The notes under the pieces: model-generated | What the model was told of the DNA's origin: nothing | What the model saw: the letters and a program-made list of their open reading frames with translations, nothing else | Databases searched by the model: none | Shown: positions 6,837 to 7,296 of the stretch, piece after piece | Layout of the letters: each line of letters starts with the position of its first letter | Position numbering within the stretch: the stretch's first letter is position 1 | Translations under genes and position numbers: made by a program | From: Methanosarcinales archaeon | Lineage (GTDB): Archaea; Halobacteriota; Methanosarcinia; Methanosarcinales; Methanogasteraceae | Reading direction: 5' to 3' | DNA: 7,296 bases | Assembly: GCA_030609345.1 (NCBI GenBank) | Contig: JAUWCK010000051.1 | Span: 1 to 7,296 of the forward strand

Positions 6837-6842
6837 GAACAA

Positions 6843-6852
6843 TCCCTCTTTA
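6843..6852 (-). promoter_or_regulatory. Ribosome binding site deciding the mcrD start
   Basis: On the minus strand TAAAGAGGGA merges the mcrB stop with a Shine-Dalgarno AGAGGGA, 6 bases before the ATG at 6836. This makes the in-frame TTG at 6842, adjacent to the site, an unlikely start. Confidence 0.65.
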
Positions 6853-7296
6853 CACCGCTGCTGCTGCGACCTCCTTGAGTGGAGCCATCATGACTGGCAC
6901 ATCCTTATAGGTGTCGAGCACAAGCGCGGATGTTGACTCTGGCGAGAACATCTGGGTTCCTGCATCGAGTGCAACCGCTGCTGCCACACATGGAATAGCC
7001 ATTCCTGTGGAGTGCCTCGTAACAACGTGGTTACCGTTGAACACACCAGGACCGCCACCGCCATAGATTGAGTGGCTGAAGAAGGAGAATCCTACCGCAG
7101 TACCCTCGACTCTGCCCCAGTCGCATCCTGGGAGTGAGGTTTCCTTCTCGATCATGTCGTTGAAGTACAGAAGTGTTGATGATACAGCCTGTGCGCCACG
7201 GAGTGCACCGCAGTTCACCATCGTTGCTGCCATCGTACCTGCTGCGCAGTACGCGTTCCACATGCACACATCGTTTGCCTTGTAGACCTTGTATCC
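6850..7296 (-). CDS. mcrB: Methyl-coenzyme M reductase subunit beta, C-terminal part
   Basis: This is the beta subunit of MCR, lining the F430 pocket and the coenzyme B channel. Only the last 148 residues are present; the gene continues past the right edge, and about 290 N-terminal residues plus the operon promoter lie outside. The active-site stretch [19 protein letters not shown] is intact (visible residues 72-90). Visible residues Phe72, Tyr78 and His90 match Phe361, Tyr367 and His379 of M. marburgensis. The conserved [41 protein letters not shown] region and an Ala/Val-rich end are also seen. Cys11, Cys17, Cys29 and Cys58 lie upstream of the active-site loop; Cys29 and Cys58 stand where I recall non-cysteine residues in methanogens. 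It stops with TAA and is followed after a few bases by mcrD. Confidence 0.98.
   Translation of the reverse strand, partial: GYKVYKANDVCMWNAYCAAGTMAATMVNCGALRGAQAVSSTLLYFNDMIEKETSLPGCDWGRVEGTAVGFSFFSHSIYGGGGPGVFNGNHVVTRHSTGMAIPCVAAAVALDAGTQMFSPESTSALVLDTYKDVPVMMAPLKEVAAAAV

Overview
This is an archaeal window whose right-hand 4.1 kb is the methyl-coenzyme M reductase operon on the minus strand, in the order mcrB (3' end only, running off the right edge), mcrD, mcrC, mcrG, mcrA. MCR occurs only in methanogens and in methane- or alkane-oxidising archaea, so the organism is one of these. The canonical McrA active-site residues are present, including Gln410, which is the position replaced by valine in ANME-1. 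McrA also carries a cysteine-rich C-terminal segment with the Cys-Cys pairs 476/477 and 514/515. From memory of environmental McrA sequences, this profile resembles ANME-2 (perhaps ANME-2c) within Methanosarcinales more than a cultured methanogen or ANME-1. That placement is inference and needs a tree. Base composition is balanced, and archaeal-type TATA boxes and strong Shine-Dalgarno sites are visible.

Layout. Positions 1-82 hold a likely promoter. Positions 83-1012 (+) encode a 309-residue cation/Ca2+ exchanger with both alpha-repeats. Positions 1013-1209 are a convergent intergenic region with a weak T-run terminator and three short hairpins. Positions 1210-3036 (-) encode a 608-residue ClC-type chloride transporter with two C-terminal CBS domains; it starts at GTG and has its own TATA box at about 3071-3079. 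Positions 3037-3207 separate it from mcrA and contain that promoter and a clear mcr terminator, a perfect 8-bp hairpin plus U-run, whose stem includes the mcrA stop codon. Positions 3208-7296 (-) are mcrA, mcrG, mcrC, mcrD and partial mcrB, separated by only 7-15 bases.

How the genes work together. McrA, McrB and McrG form the (alpha-beta-gamma)2 nickel-F430 enzyme that makes methane from methyl-CoM and CoB in methanogens, or activates methane in reverse. McrC is a component of the ATP-dependent machinery that reduces nickel to Ni(I). McrD is a small accessory protein associated with MCR assembly. At all four junctions the upstream TAA stop runs directly into the Shine-Dalgarno of the next gene, which suggests coupled translation. 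The two ion transporters have no demonstrated link to MCR beyond adjacency. The window looks like a core archaeal chromosome segment: I see no mobile element, CRISPR array, tRNA or rRNA.
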